Shown here: positions 55,426 through 63,126 of the stretch, in pieces
Position numbering within the stretch: position 1 is the stretch's first letter
How the letters are laid out: every line of letters begins with the position of its first letter
DNA from: Streptomyces tanashiensis
GTDB lineage: Bacteria > Actinomycetota > Actinomycetes > Streptomycetales > Streptomycetaceae
DNA length: 64,000 nucleotides
NCBI RefSeq assembly: GCF_014648895.1
Contig: NZ_BMRZ01000003.1
Location: 372,001 to 436,000 of the forward strand
Reading direction: 5' to 3'
The notes under the pieces: model-generated
Seen by the model: only the letters and a program-made list of their open reading frames with translations
The model's database searches: none
Told to the model about the DNA's origin: nothing
Position numbers and translations under genes: made by a program

Positions 55426-56960
55426 AGGCCTGCGTGAGCCCGGAGCCGGGCACGGAGCCGGGCACGGAACCGGCCGGCGCGGACGCGTCCGGGCCGGCAC
55501 CGCGAAGACGCCGCCGCGCCCGCGGCCCCCGCCTGCACCCCTTCGGCCTGCGCACCCGTCTCGTCCTCGCCTTCCTCCTCGTCGCGGCCGTCGGCTGCGG
55601 CACCACCGCCGCCCTCACCTACCGCGCCGCTCGCAACGCGATCCTGGAGCAGACCCAGGACACCGCCGTCTCCGCCTTCCGCGACCAGGTGGACCCGCTC
55701 GTCATCAGCCTGCCCGTCGACACGCGCCAACTGCGGGATTCGCTCCTCGTCATCGCCCGCCAGGGCAAACCCCGCCCCTGGCGCGTCTACGCCGAGTACG
55801 GCACCGTCCGTGTCTCCTCGACCGACCGCCCCACCTCCTCCGTCATCACCCCCGAGCTGCGGGCCCGCGCCCAGGCCCGGCCGGCCACCCCGCACGGCAG
55901 CTTCCAGCGGGTCGTGAAGAACGGCAAGCCGTACCTGACCATGGCGGTCCCCGCCGTCTTCCGGACGCACGCGACCAAGGGGACGGCGCAGCCCACCGGC
56001 CTCGTCTTCTACGCCGTCATGGAGCTCGACGAGGAGGACGCGAACATCGAGGCCATGGTCAGCGCCGCCCGCGACGGCGCCCTCCCGGCCCTCGCCGTGG
56101 CCCTGATCCCCGCGCTCATCGCCTCGCGCGGCGTGCTCCGCCCCGTACGGGAACTGCGGCGCGCCGCGCACAGCATGGGCCGGGGCCGCCTCGACACCCG
56201 CATCCACGCGAAGGGCAGCGACGAACTCGCCGACCTCGCCCGCACGTTCAACGAGTCCGCCGCCGAGCTGGAACGTTCCGTCGCGGAGCTCCGCGACGCC
56301 GAGGCCCGTGCCCGCCGCTTCGCCTCCGACGTCTCGCACGAGCTGCGCACCCCGCTCGCCGGCATGCTCGCGGTCACCGAGGTCCTCGACGAGGACGCCG
56401 GGAGCCTCGACAGCGACACCGCCCGCGCCGTCCGGCTGATCAGCGCCGAGACCGGGAAGCTCGCCGTGCTCGTCGAGGACCTGATGGAGATCTCCCGCTT
56501 CGACGCGCGCGCCGCCGAGCTCCACCCCGACGAGGTCGACGCCGCCGACTGCGTCCGCAAGACCCTTCAGCACCGGCACTGGACCGATCCGGCGCAGGTC
56601 GTGCCGTACCTTGAGGAGGGGATCAGGGCCCGGCTCGACCCGCGCCGTTTCGACGTGGTCGTGGCCAACCTCGTCGGCAACGCGCTGCGGCACGGGGCGG
56701 CGCCGGTGACGGTCAGGCTGTACGCGGAGGGGGACGAGCTGGTGACGGAGGTCGCGGACCGGGGACCGGGCATCCACCCGGACGTCCTGCCGCACGTCTT
56801 CGACCGCTTCTACAAGGCGGACCAGGCCAGGACCCGTTCGGCGGGCAGCGGCCTCGGCCTGGCGATCACCCTGGAGAACGTCCGGCTGCACGGCGGCACC
56901 GTCCGCGCCGCCAACCACCCGTCGGGCGGGGCGGTCTTCACCGTACGGATGCCGCTGTGA
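55422..56960 (+). CDS. Membrane sensor histidine kinase
   Basis: A 512-residue kinase. Two membrane helices (about 48-66 and 215-235) enclose an extracellular sensor of about 145 residues; HAMP, then the H-box SHELRTP (His about 306), N-box NLVGNALRHG and G-boxes DRGPGI and GSGLGL. Start GTG 55422 shares bases with the regulator stop. The next gene, a lipoprotein, overlaps its stop, an organisation like the CseABC envelope-stress system. Confidence 0.94.
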   Translation: MKACVSPEPGTEPGTEPAGADASGPAPRRRRRARGPRLHPFGLRTRLVLAFLLVAAVGCGTTAALTYRAARNAILEQTQDTAVSAFRDQVDPLVISLPVDTRQLRDSLLVIARQGKPRPWRVYAEYGTVRVSSTDRPTSSVITPELRARAQARPATPHGSFQRVVKNGKPYLTMAVPAVFRTHATKGTAQPTGLVFYAVMELDEEDANIEAMVSAARDGALPALAVALIPALIASRGVLRPVRELRRAAHSMGRGRLDTRIHAKGSDELADLARTFNESAAELERSVAELRDAEARARRFASDVSHELRTPLAGMLAVTEVLDEDAGSLDSDTARAVRLISAETGKLAVLVEDLMEISRFDARAAELHPDEVDAADCVRKTLQHRHWTDPAQVVPYLEEGIRARLDPRRFDVVVANLVGNALRHGAAPVTVRLYAEGDELVTEVADRGPGIHPDVLPHVFDRFYKADQARTRSAGSGLGLAITLENVRLHGGTVRAANHPSGGAVFTVRMPL

Positions 56961-57643
56961 GGCGCCGGAAGGCCGCTGCGGTCAGGCGCCTTACGGTCGC
57001 CGCGGTCAGGCACCGGAAGGGCGCCGCCGCGAGGCGCCGTACGGTCGCCGCGGCTCTGCTCGGCATGGTCTCGCTCGCCGCCTGCGGCATACAGAAGAGC
57101 GATGTCGTCGAGGCGGGCGGCGCCGCGACCGTCGCCGTCTACCCGGCCCCCGAGTTCCGCATGGTGCTCTACTTCCTCGGGCCCGACGGCAGGCCGGTCC
57201 CGGTGGTGCGCGACATCGGGCAGCCGGTCCCCGACACGACGTCCCCCTGGGACGAGACCGGGACGGACCCGAAGCACCGTGAGTCCCAGGGGCTGGGCTC
57301 CGGGCAGGTGAACCAGGAGCGCGGCACCCGGGTCGTCACGGACAAGGTGCTCGCCGCACTCGTCGCGGGACCGGCCGGCGCCGACAAGGCGGCCGGCCTG
57401 ACCACGGGCCTTCCGGGCTGGAAGAAGCCGCCGATCGCCGAGGCCGTCGAGGAGGCCGGCCCGACCCCGCAGGGCCGCCGGATCGTCCGGCTCCGGTCGC
57501 CGTACCCCGTCATGGAGCTGTCGGACGCGGCCGTCCAGCAGCTGGTGTGCACGACCGCGTACGCGGAGGACGGCGGGGGCATGGTGGAAGTGACCCTCAC
57601 GAGCGTCGACGGGACGCTCCCGGCGACCCGCTGCGAGAGCTGA
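56957..57643 (+). CDS. Lipoprotein of the two-component operon
   Basis: A 228-residue protein starting at GTG 56957 overlapping the kinase stop. It opens with four 8-residue units (RRRKAAAV, RRLTVAAV, RHRKGAAA, RRRTVAAA), then LLGMVSLAACG, a lipobox with Cys at about 43. The mature part is a GerMN-like or small beta domain; I cannot name the family surely. Overlap with the kinase suggests it modulates its signalling at the outer membrane face, as CseA does. The repeated n-region is unusual, and a start inside the repeats is possible. Confidence 0.8.
   Translation: MRRRKAAAVRRLTVAAVRHRKGAAARRRTVAAALLGMVSLAACGIQKSDVVEAGGAATVAVYPAPEFRMVLYFLGPDGRPVPVVRDIGQPVPDTTSPWDETGTDPKHRESQGLGSGQVNQERGTRVVTDKVLAALVAGPAGADKAAGLTTGLPGWKKPPIAEAVEEAGPTPQGRRIVRLRSPYPVMELSDAAVQQLVCTTAYAEDGGGMVEVTLTSVDGTLPATRCES
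56960..57055 (+). repeat. Four 24-bp tandem units in the lipoprotein start
   Basis: Units 56960-56983, 56984-57007, 57008-57031 and 57032-57055 share AGGCGCC...CGGTC-type sequence, with a higher 48-base order (1 resembles 3, 2 resembles 4). They encode the repeated Arg/Ala n-region. Confidence 0.8.
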
Positions 57644-57689
57644 GCCCCGCCCTCCGAGGCCGCCCCCGGCGCAGGAACGCGCCCCGGCG

Positions 57690-58544
57690 TCAGCGCGCGC
57701 GCAGGTCCGCGAGCACCGCGTCCGTGAACGGCGGCCAGGCCTCGACCGCCCACGGCCCGAAGGGCCGGTCGGTGAGGGCCACGCACGCGGCCCCTGTGCT
57801 GTTCCCGCCCGCCCACCCGGCGTCCGGGTCGATCCACAGGAACGTGCCGGCCTGCCCGAAGTGCCCGAAGGTGCGCGGCGAGGAGCTCGCGCCGGTCCAG
57901 TGCGGGGACTTGCCGTCGCGGATCTCGAAGCCGAGCCCCCAGTCGTTCGGCCTCTGGTGCCCGTAGCCGGGCAGGATCCCGGTCAGACCGGGGTACGTGA
58001 CGGTCATCGCGTCCAGGACGGTCCGCGCGTCGAGCAGCCGCGGCGCCTGCACCTCGGCGGCGAACCGCACGAGGTCGTCCACGGTCGACACGCCGTCCTT
58101 GGCGGGCGAGCCCTCCAGCGTCGTCGAGGTCATGCCGAGGGGCTCCAGGACCGCCTGGTGCAGGTACTCGGCGAAGGGGATGTCGGTGGCCTTCGCGACG
58201 TGGTCGCCGAGGGCCTCGAAGCCGGTGTTGGAGTAGATCCGGCGGGTGCCCGGCGCGGCCATGACCCGGTTCTCGTCGAAGGCCAGCCCCGAGGTGTGGG
58301 CGAGGAGATGGCGGACGGTCGCGCCCTCGGGCCCGGCGGGCTCGTCGAGGTCGATCGCCCCCTCCTCGTACGCGACGAGGACGGCGTACGCCGCGAGCGG
58401 CTTGGTGACCGAGGCGAGCGCGAAACGCCGCCCGGTGGGGCCGTGGGACCCGGCCAGGGTGCCGTCCGCGCGGACCACGGCGGCGGCCGCGGTGGGGACG
58501 GGCCAGTTCTCGATCGACGCCAGGCTCGGCACGCTGCTCTGCAT
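57690..58544 (-). CDS. Beta-lactamase-fold serine hydrolase
   Basis: A 284-residue class C-like serine hydrolase with SVTK (nucleophile Ser, Lys), Tyr in IYSNTGFE and HFGQAG as the third motif. It has no signal peptide, so it acts in the cytosol, probably as an esterase or D-amino peptidase rather than a resistance beta-lactamase. It is divergent from the MerR gene by 51 bases. Confidence 0.88.
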   Translation of the reverse strand: MQSSVPSLASIENWPVPTAAAAVVRADGTLAGSHGPTGRRFALASVTKPLAAYAVLVAYEEGAIDLDEPAGPEGATVRHLLAHTSGLAFDENRVMAAPGTRRIYSNTGFEALGDHVAKATDIPFAEYLHQAVLEPLGMTSTTLEGSPAKDGVSTVDDLVRFAAEVQAPRLLDARTVLDAMTVTYPGLTGILPGYGHQRPNDWGLGFEIRDGKSPHWTGASSSPRTFGHFGQAGTFLWIDPDAGWAGGNSTGAACVALTDRPFGPWAVEAWPPFTDAVLADLRAR

Positions 58545-58559
58545 GGGGCCGAGCCTACT

Positions 58560-58580
58560 TGCTTCGAGTGCACTCCAACG
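58560..58580. promoter_or_regulatory. Probable MerR-type operator
   Basis: Near-palindrome centred on GAGTGCACTC (58566-58575), with flanking TTC and CAA. It lies between the divergent hydrolase and merR genes; the layout CTTGCTTCGAGTGCACTCCAA resembles MerR-family sites with a long -35/-10 spacer. Confidence 0.6.
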
Positions 58581-58595
58581 TTTTAGCGTGGGGTC

Positions 58596-59015
58596 ATGAG
58601 CGTGATCGAGAGCGTCGAGAGCACGACCCCACCCGCCGGGAAGGACCGCTACACGATCAGCGAGGTGGCCGCCCTGACGGGGCTCACCGCGCACACCCTG
58701 CGCTGGTACGAGCGGATCGGCCTCATGCCGCACGTCGACCGTTCGCACACCGGGCAGCGCCGCTTCTCCGAGCGGGACCTGGGCTGGCTGGCCTTCGTCG
58801 GCAAGCTGCGGCTGACGGGGATGCCGGTCGCCGACATGGTCAGGTACGCCGAGCTGGTGCGGGAGGGCGACCACACCCGGGACGCGCGGCGGGAGCTCCT
58901 GGAGGCCACCCGGCGGGACGTCCTCACCCGGATCACCGAGCTCCAGGACACGCTCGCCGTGCTCGACATCAAGATCAGTCATTACGGGACCGCATGCGGA
59001 GGAACACCTTCATGA
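58596..59015 (+). CDS. MerR-family regulator
   Basis: A 139-residue MerR: YTISEVAALTGLTAHTLRWYERIGLM is the winged helix-turn-helix, RRFSERDLGWLAFVGKLRLTGMP the wing and hinge; a coiled-coil tail follows. One Cys near the end (TACGG) is too isolated for a metal or iron-sulfur site. ATG at 58596; its stop overlaps the aldo-keto reductase start (ATGA), so it likely autoregulates and controls that gene. Confidence 0.93.
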   Translation: MSVIESVESTTPPAGKDRYTISEVAALTGLTAHTLRWYERIGLMPHVDRSHTGQRRFSERDLGWLAFVGKLRLTGMPVADMVRYAELVREGDHTRDARRELLEATRRDVLTRITELQDTLAVLDIKISHYGTACGGTPS

Positions 59016-60037
59016 CCAGCGTGAGCAGGATCGACACCGTACGTCTCGGCGGCCAGGACGGACCGGAGGTCGGCGTCCAGGGCTTCGGCGCCATGGGCAT
59101 CAGCGAGTTCTACGGCGACACCGACGAGGCCGCCGCCCGCGACACCCTCGACGCCGCCCTGGAGGCCGGCGTCACCCTCATCGACACGGCCGACATCTAC
59201 GGCAGCGGCGCCAACGAGGAGTTCCTCGCCCCGTTCCTCGCCGCCCACCGCGACGAGGTCACCCTCGCCACCAAGTTCGCCATAGAACGCCGCGCCGACG
59301 ACCCGACCTACCGGGCCGTCCGCAACGACCCGGCGTACATCAAGAAGGCCGCCGAGGACAGCCTGCGCCGCCTCGGCGTCGAGACCATCGACCTCTACTA
59401 CATGCACCGCCGCGACCCGGAGGTCCCCTTCGCCGAGTCCGTCGGCGCCATGGCCGAGCTCGTCCAGGAGGGCAAGGTCCGCTTCCTGGGCCTGAGCGAG
59501 GTCACCGGGCCCGAGCTGCGCGAGGCCCACGCGGTGCACCCGATCACCGCCCTCCAGTCGGAGTGGTCGCTCTTCTCCCGGGACGTGGAACGCAGCGCCG
59601 TCGGCGCCGCCGCCGAGCTCGGGGTGACCTTCGTGCCGTACTCGCCGCTCGGCCGGGGCTTCCTGACCGGCTCGTTCGCGGACGCCGCCAAGGACCTGTC
59701 GGGCGGCGACTTCCGCCAGTACCAGCCCCGCTTCACCGGCGAGAACGCCGAGCGGAACGCCGCCCTCCTCGACCCGGTCCGCAAGATCGCCGCCACCCAC
59801 GGCGCGACCCCGGCCCAGATAGCCCTCGCCTGGGTGCAGCAGCGCGCCGCCGTGCACGGCCTCACGGTCGTCCCCATCCCCGGCACCCGCAAGCGCTCCC
59901 GCCTCCTGGAGAACGCGGCCGCCACCCGGATCACCCTCACCGCCGCCGAACTCGCCGCACTGGAGCCGATCGCCGGCCTGGTGGCGGGCGACCGCTACCC
60001 GGACATGAGCCACACCTCGGCGGCCCGGGAGGTCTGA
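59012..60037 (+). CDS. Aldo/keto reductase
   Basis: A 341-residue NADPH-dependent aldo-keto reductase. Asp and Tyr of the tetrad sit in LIDTADIYGSG, Lys in TLATKF and His in LYYMHRRDP. It reduces an aldehyde or ketone; the substrate is unknown. Co-translated with the MerR gene. The 15-bp repeat array begins 18 bases after its stop. Confidence 0.93.
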   Translation: MTSVSRIDTVRLGGQDGPEVGVQGFGAMGISEFYGDTDEAAARDTLDAALEAGVTLIDTADIYGSGANEEFLAPFLAAHRDEVTLATKFAIERRADDPTYRAVRNDPAYIKKAAEDSLRRLGVETIDLYYMHRRDPEVPFAESVGAMAELVQEGKVRFLGLSEVTGPELREAHAVHPITALQSEWSLFSRDVERSAVGAAAELGVTFVPYSPLGRGFLTGSFADAAKDLSGGDFRQYQPRFTGENAERNAALLDPVRKIAATHGATPAQIALAWVQQRAAVHGLTVVPIPGTRKRSRLLENAAATRITLTAAELAALEPIAGLVAGDRYPDMSHTSAAREV

Positions 60038-60055
60038 GCCCCACCGCCGGTCGAC

Positions 60056-60120
60056 GCGAGACCCGCTCAGGCGAGACGCGCTCAGGCGAGACCCGCTCAG
60101 GCGAGACCCGCTCACGCGAG
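60056..60120. repeat. 15-bp tandem repeat, about 4.3 copies
   Basis: Units GCGAGACCCGCTCAG at 60056, 60071, 60086 and 60101, with one substitution in the second and one at the end of the fourth, plus a partial fifth. The fourth unit contains the stop codon of the minus-strand acyltransferase. Confidence 0.9.
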
Positions 60121-61308
60121 CCCCAGGGCGAAGACCGCGAAGCCCGCCGCGAGGAGACCCGCCAGGGTGCGGCGGGCCGGACCGGTCTTCGCCCACGGGG
60201 ACTCGAAGACGCGCGCGTACCGGCCGATCAGGACCAGGAGGCCCGCGAAGACCGGCATCCAGGCCAGGCGGGCCAGGATCCAGCCGACCGAGTCCGGCGC
60301 GCCGACCAGGCCCGCGACCTCCCCGGCGTACGAGGCGGGGATCGCGGCGGTGAGCATCGCCGTCTGGTGCCAGCACAGGATCGTCATCGCGGACAGGTTG
60401 ACGACGACGACCGGCGCCCACAGCGCGGGCCGCTTCAGGAACCGGCCGAGCCGGTCCCGCAGCAGGATCGCCGCGCCGCTCTGCGCGGCGGCGAGGGCGA
60501 GGACGAGCAGCGACGGCGGGTGCGAGTTGGTGCGGGCCTCGCCGGGGACGCCGACCATCGACGCCGGGTAGCCGAAGGCGAGGAGCAGGGCGGCGAAGAG
60601 CGCGGCGCCGCCCAGCAGCAGCGCCCACGCGTGGCGCCGGGTGACCCGGCCCTCGCCCCACGAGACGCCGAGCTGATAGGCGAAGAGCCAGCCGGGCAGG
60701 ATGTTCAGGAGGCTCAGCCAGGACGGCACGGCATCGGCGTACGGCCCGTACCGCAGGAAGTCGACGACGGCGACCGAGCCGAGCAGCGGTGCCGCGGCCC
60801 AGACCCCGAGGCGGCGGGCCGCCCGCACGCACAGCGGGGTCAGCGCGGTGACCACCGTGTACACCCCGACGAACCAGAGCGGCTGGATCACCAGCGTCGA
60901 CGCCGTCCGCAGCGTGTCCACGGGCACCCCGAGACCGAAGTGCAGCACCGGCAGCAGCGCCGCCCACACGGCGGTGACCCCGAGCACCGGGCGCCCGAGC
61001 CGGGCGAGCCGGCCGCCCAGCCACGCGCGCGTGGAGCCCTTGCGCCGCCGGTACGACAGGACCGACGCGTAGCCGCCGACCAGGAAGAAGATCCCCAGCA
61101 TCTGCAGGACCCAGCTGACGGGCGCGAGACCCGCGAAGGTGCCCAGCGGGCTCGCGTTGTGGATCGCGCCGTCGGAGGAGAGCGTGAAGCCGCCGAGCAG
61201 CCAGTGCCCGGTCGGCACGGCGAGCAGCGCGAGGGCGCGGAGCCCGTCGATCGCCCGGTCGCGGTGGGCGGGGGTGGAGGACTCGATCTTCGCGACGAGC
61301 GTCTTCAT
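60112..61308 (-). CDS. Acyltransferase-3-family membrane protein
   Basis: A 398-residue integral membrane protein with about ten helices; AHRDRAIDGLRALALLAVPTGHWLLGG carries the family His and Arg. Acyl_transf_3 proteins O-acylate sugars or lipids on the outer membrane face. It ends inside the 15-bp tandem repeat. ATG 61308 overlaps the alpha/beta hydrolase stop, so the two may make and remove acyl groups, which is speculative. Confidence 0.87.
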   Translation of the reverse strand: MKTLVAKIESSTPAHRDRAIDGLRALALLAVPTGHWLLGGFTLSSDGAIHNASPLGTFAGLAPVSWVLQMLGIFFLVGGYASVLSYRRRKGSTRAWLGGRLARLGRPVLGVTAVWAALLPVLHFGLGVPVDTLRTASTLVIQPLWFVGVYTVVTALTPLCVRAARRLGVWAAAPLLGSVAVVDFLRYGPYADAVPSWLSLLNILPGWLFAYQLGVSWGEGRVTRRHAWALLLGGAALFAALLLAFGYPASMVGVPGEARTNSHPPSLLVLALAAAQSGAAILLRDRLGRFLKRPALWAPVVVVNLSAMTILCWHQTAMLTAAIPASYAGEVAGLVGAPDSVGWILARLAWMPVFAGLLVLIGRYARVFESPWAKTGPARRTLAGLLAAGFAVFALGLA

Positions 61309-62285
61309 CGGACGTCCCCCTCGGCGATCGCGGCGAACGCGCGGAGGGAGGCGGTGCCGGGCGCGAAGTAGCCGCCGTGCCCGGCGGCGTCCCCGGCCGG
61401 GATCCGGCGCGCCCCGAAGGCCGGGTCGGTGGGATCGGCCCCGTGCCCGAGGCCCGCGAACTCCACGTTCGGGACCCGGTCGATCCAGTCGGTGGGATCC
61501 TTCGCCGCCCAGACCCGGGCGGAGGTCCCGAGCTCGGAGACGTTCTCGGCGCGCATCCCGGGGGAGCCGAAGACCACCAGGTCCTTGGCCTTCAGCCGGT
61601 GCGCGGCGAGACCGCAGACCACCGAGCCGTAGCTGTGGCAGAACACGGACGGCTCGGCCGCGCCGACCGCCGCGAGCCCGTCCGTGAACCGGGTGAGACG
61701 GTCCGCCCCGGCCTCGGCGAGGCGGCCGGTGGCCGCGTCCAGACCGACGCCCACGGGCGTCGTGTACCCGGCCCAGGCCACGACCGCGGTACGGCCGCCG
61801 GTCGCCCGGCGCAGCTCGGTCGCCATGTCCGCGAGCGGCCGCACACGGTCCGCGTCGACGTCGGAGCCCGGAACGATCACGGCCACGTGCTCGGCCCGCG
61901 CCAGGTCCCCGTAGACCAGGGCCACCTGCCCCCGGCCGCGCGGATCGTGGGCGAGGACCCGCGCCCCGTCGAACTCCCCGTGCGTGGAGCGGGCGTTGGC
62001 CTCGTACCGCAGCTCCAGGGGCGCCCCGTCGAGGTTCCCGACGACCGTCGGGTGCCTGCGGGCCAGCTCCCGCTGCCGTACGGGACTCAGCCCGGCGAAG
62101 AAGCGCGCGACCTCGGCCGGGTCCATCCGCTCCGGGTCCGGCAGCCCCGCGGCCCGCCACGCCGCCGTCCCGGCCGGGGCCCCGGTCACGGCCTCCTGGC
62201 TGTTCCCGGACGCCCAGCCGGCGGTCCCGGCGATCACACCGGCCACCACCGCTGCGGTGATCAGGGTCCTCGAAATGCGGCGCAT
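61305..62285 (-). CDS. Exported alpha/beta hydrolase (DUF1023 type)
   Basis: A 326-residue protein with a hydrophobic signal or anchor (about 8-26), followed by the alpha/beta hydrolase fold of the DUF1023/Abhydrolase_8 family. The nucleophile Ser lies in FCHSYGSVVCG, Asp in DPTDWIDRVPNVEF region and His in GHGGYFAPG. An actinomycete-specific family, likely an extracellular esterase. Its stop overlaps the acyltransferase start. Confidence 0.88.
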   Translation of the reverse strand: MRRISRTLITAAVVAGVIAGTAGWASGNSQEAVTGAPAGTAAWRAAGLPDPERMDPAEVARFFAGLSPVRQRELARRHPTVVGNLDGAPLELRYEANARSTHGEFDGARVLAHDPRGRGQVALVYGDLARAEHVAVIVPGSDVDADRVRPLADMATELRRATGGRTAVVAWAGYTTPVGVGLDAATGRLAEAGADRLTRFTDGLAAVGAAEPSVFCHSYGSVVCGLAAHRLKAKDLVVFGSPGMRAENVSELGTSARVWAAKDPTDWIDRVPNVEFAGLGHGADPTDPAFGARRIPAGDAAGHGGYFAPGTASLRAFAAIAEGDVR

Positions 62286-62442
62286 CGGCCCGCCCTCCCT
62301 CGCTCTCGTCGTCGGCGAGAGGAAGGTAGGAAGACGACGGGTGACGGCACGTCACACCCGGGAGCCAACTCACCCTTGATACCGGGGTAGGGGGTGGAGG
62401 AGCAGCCAACCGGAGGAGAGGGGTGGGGTTTTCCCCCGGGTG

Positions 62443-63126
62443 CTAGCGCGACTCCCCGGGCGTGACCAGGCCCGACTCGTACGCGAAGACCACCGCCTGC
62501 GCCCGGTCGCGCAGGTCCAGCTTGGCGAGGACCCGGCCGATGTGGGTCTTCACCGTCTGCTCGGCCAGTACCAGGGTGTCGGCGATCTCCTGGTTGGACA
62601 GGCCCCGGGCGATCAGCTCCAGGACCTCCGTCTCGCGCGGGGTGAGCCCGTTCAGACGCAGCGCCGTGGTGTCCCGGCGGGGCGCCGGACGCGAGGCCGC
62701 GAAGTCGGCGATGAGCCGGCGGGTCACGGACGGCGCGAGCAGCGCCTCGCCCGCCGCCACCACGCGTACCGCGGCGATGAGATCGGCCGGCGGCGCGTCC
62801 TTGAGGAGGAAGCCGGACGCCCCCGCGCGCAGCGCCTCGTACACGTAGTCGTCGACGTCGAAGGTGGTCAGCATCAGCACCTTCGGCCGGTGCGTGACCC
62901 CGGCCGGCGGGTGCAGGATCTCCCGGGCGGCCGCGAGCCCGTCCAGCTCCGGCATCCGCACGTCCATCAGGACCACGTCCGGGTGCGCCGAGCGCGCCAC
63001 CTCCACGCCCTGCCGACCGTCCGGCGCCTCGCCGACCACGTCGATGTCGGGCTGCGCGGCGAGCAGCGCGGCGAAACCGGCCCGCACCATGGCCTGGTCG
63101 TCGACGATGATCACGCGGATGGTCAC
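62443..63126 (-). CDS. NarL/LuxR-type response regulator
   Basis: A 227-residue regulator with receiver Asp55 (VVLMDVRMPELDG) and C-terminal LuxR helix-turn-helix LTPRETEVLELIARGLSNQEIADTLVLAEQTVKTHIGRVLAKL. GTG 63126 overlaps the kinase stop (GTGA). It answers to the adjacent kinase; targets are unknown. Confidence 0.95.
   Translation of the reverse strand: MTIRVIIVDDQAMVRAGFAALLAAQPDIDVVGEAPDGRQGVEVARSAHPDVVLMDVRMPELDGLAAAREILHPPAGVTHRPKVLMLTTFDVDDYVYEALRAGASGFLLKDAPPADLIAAVRVVAAGEALLAPSVTRRLIADFAASRPAPRRDTTALRLNGLTPRETEVLELIARGLSNQEIADTLVLAEQTVKTHIGRVLAKLDLRDRAQAVVFAYESGLVTPGESR

Noticed and set aside
57690..58544. Antibiotic-resistance beta-lactamase
   Set aside because: No signal peptide, and the class C-like motifs are shared with esterases and D-aminopeptidases.
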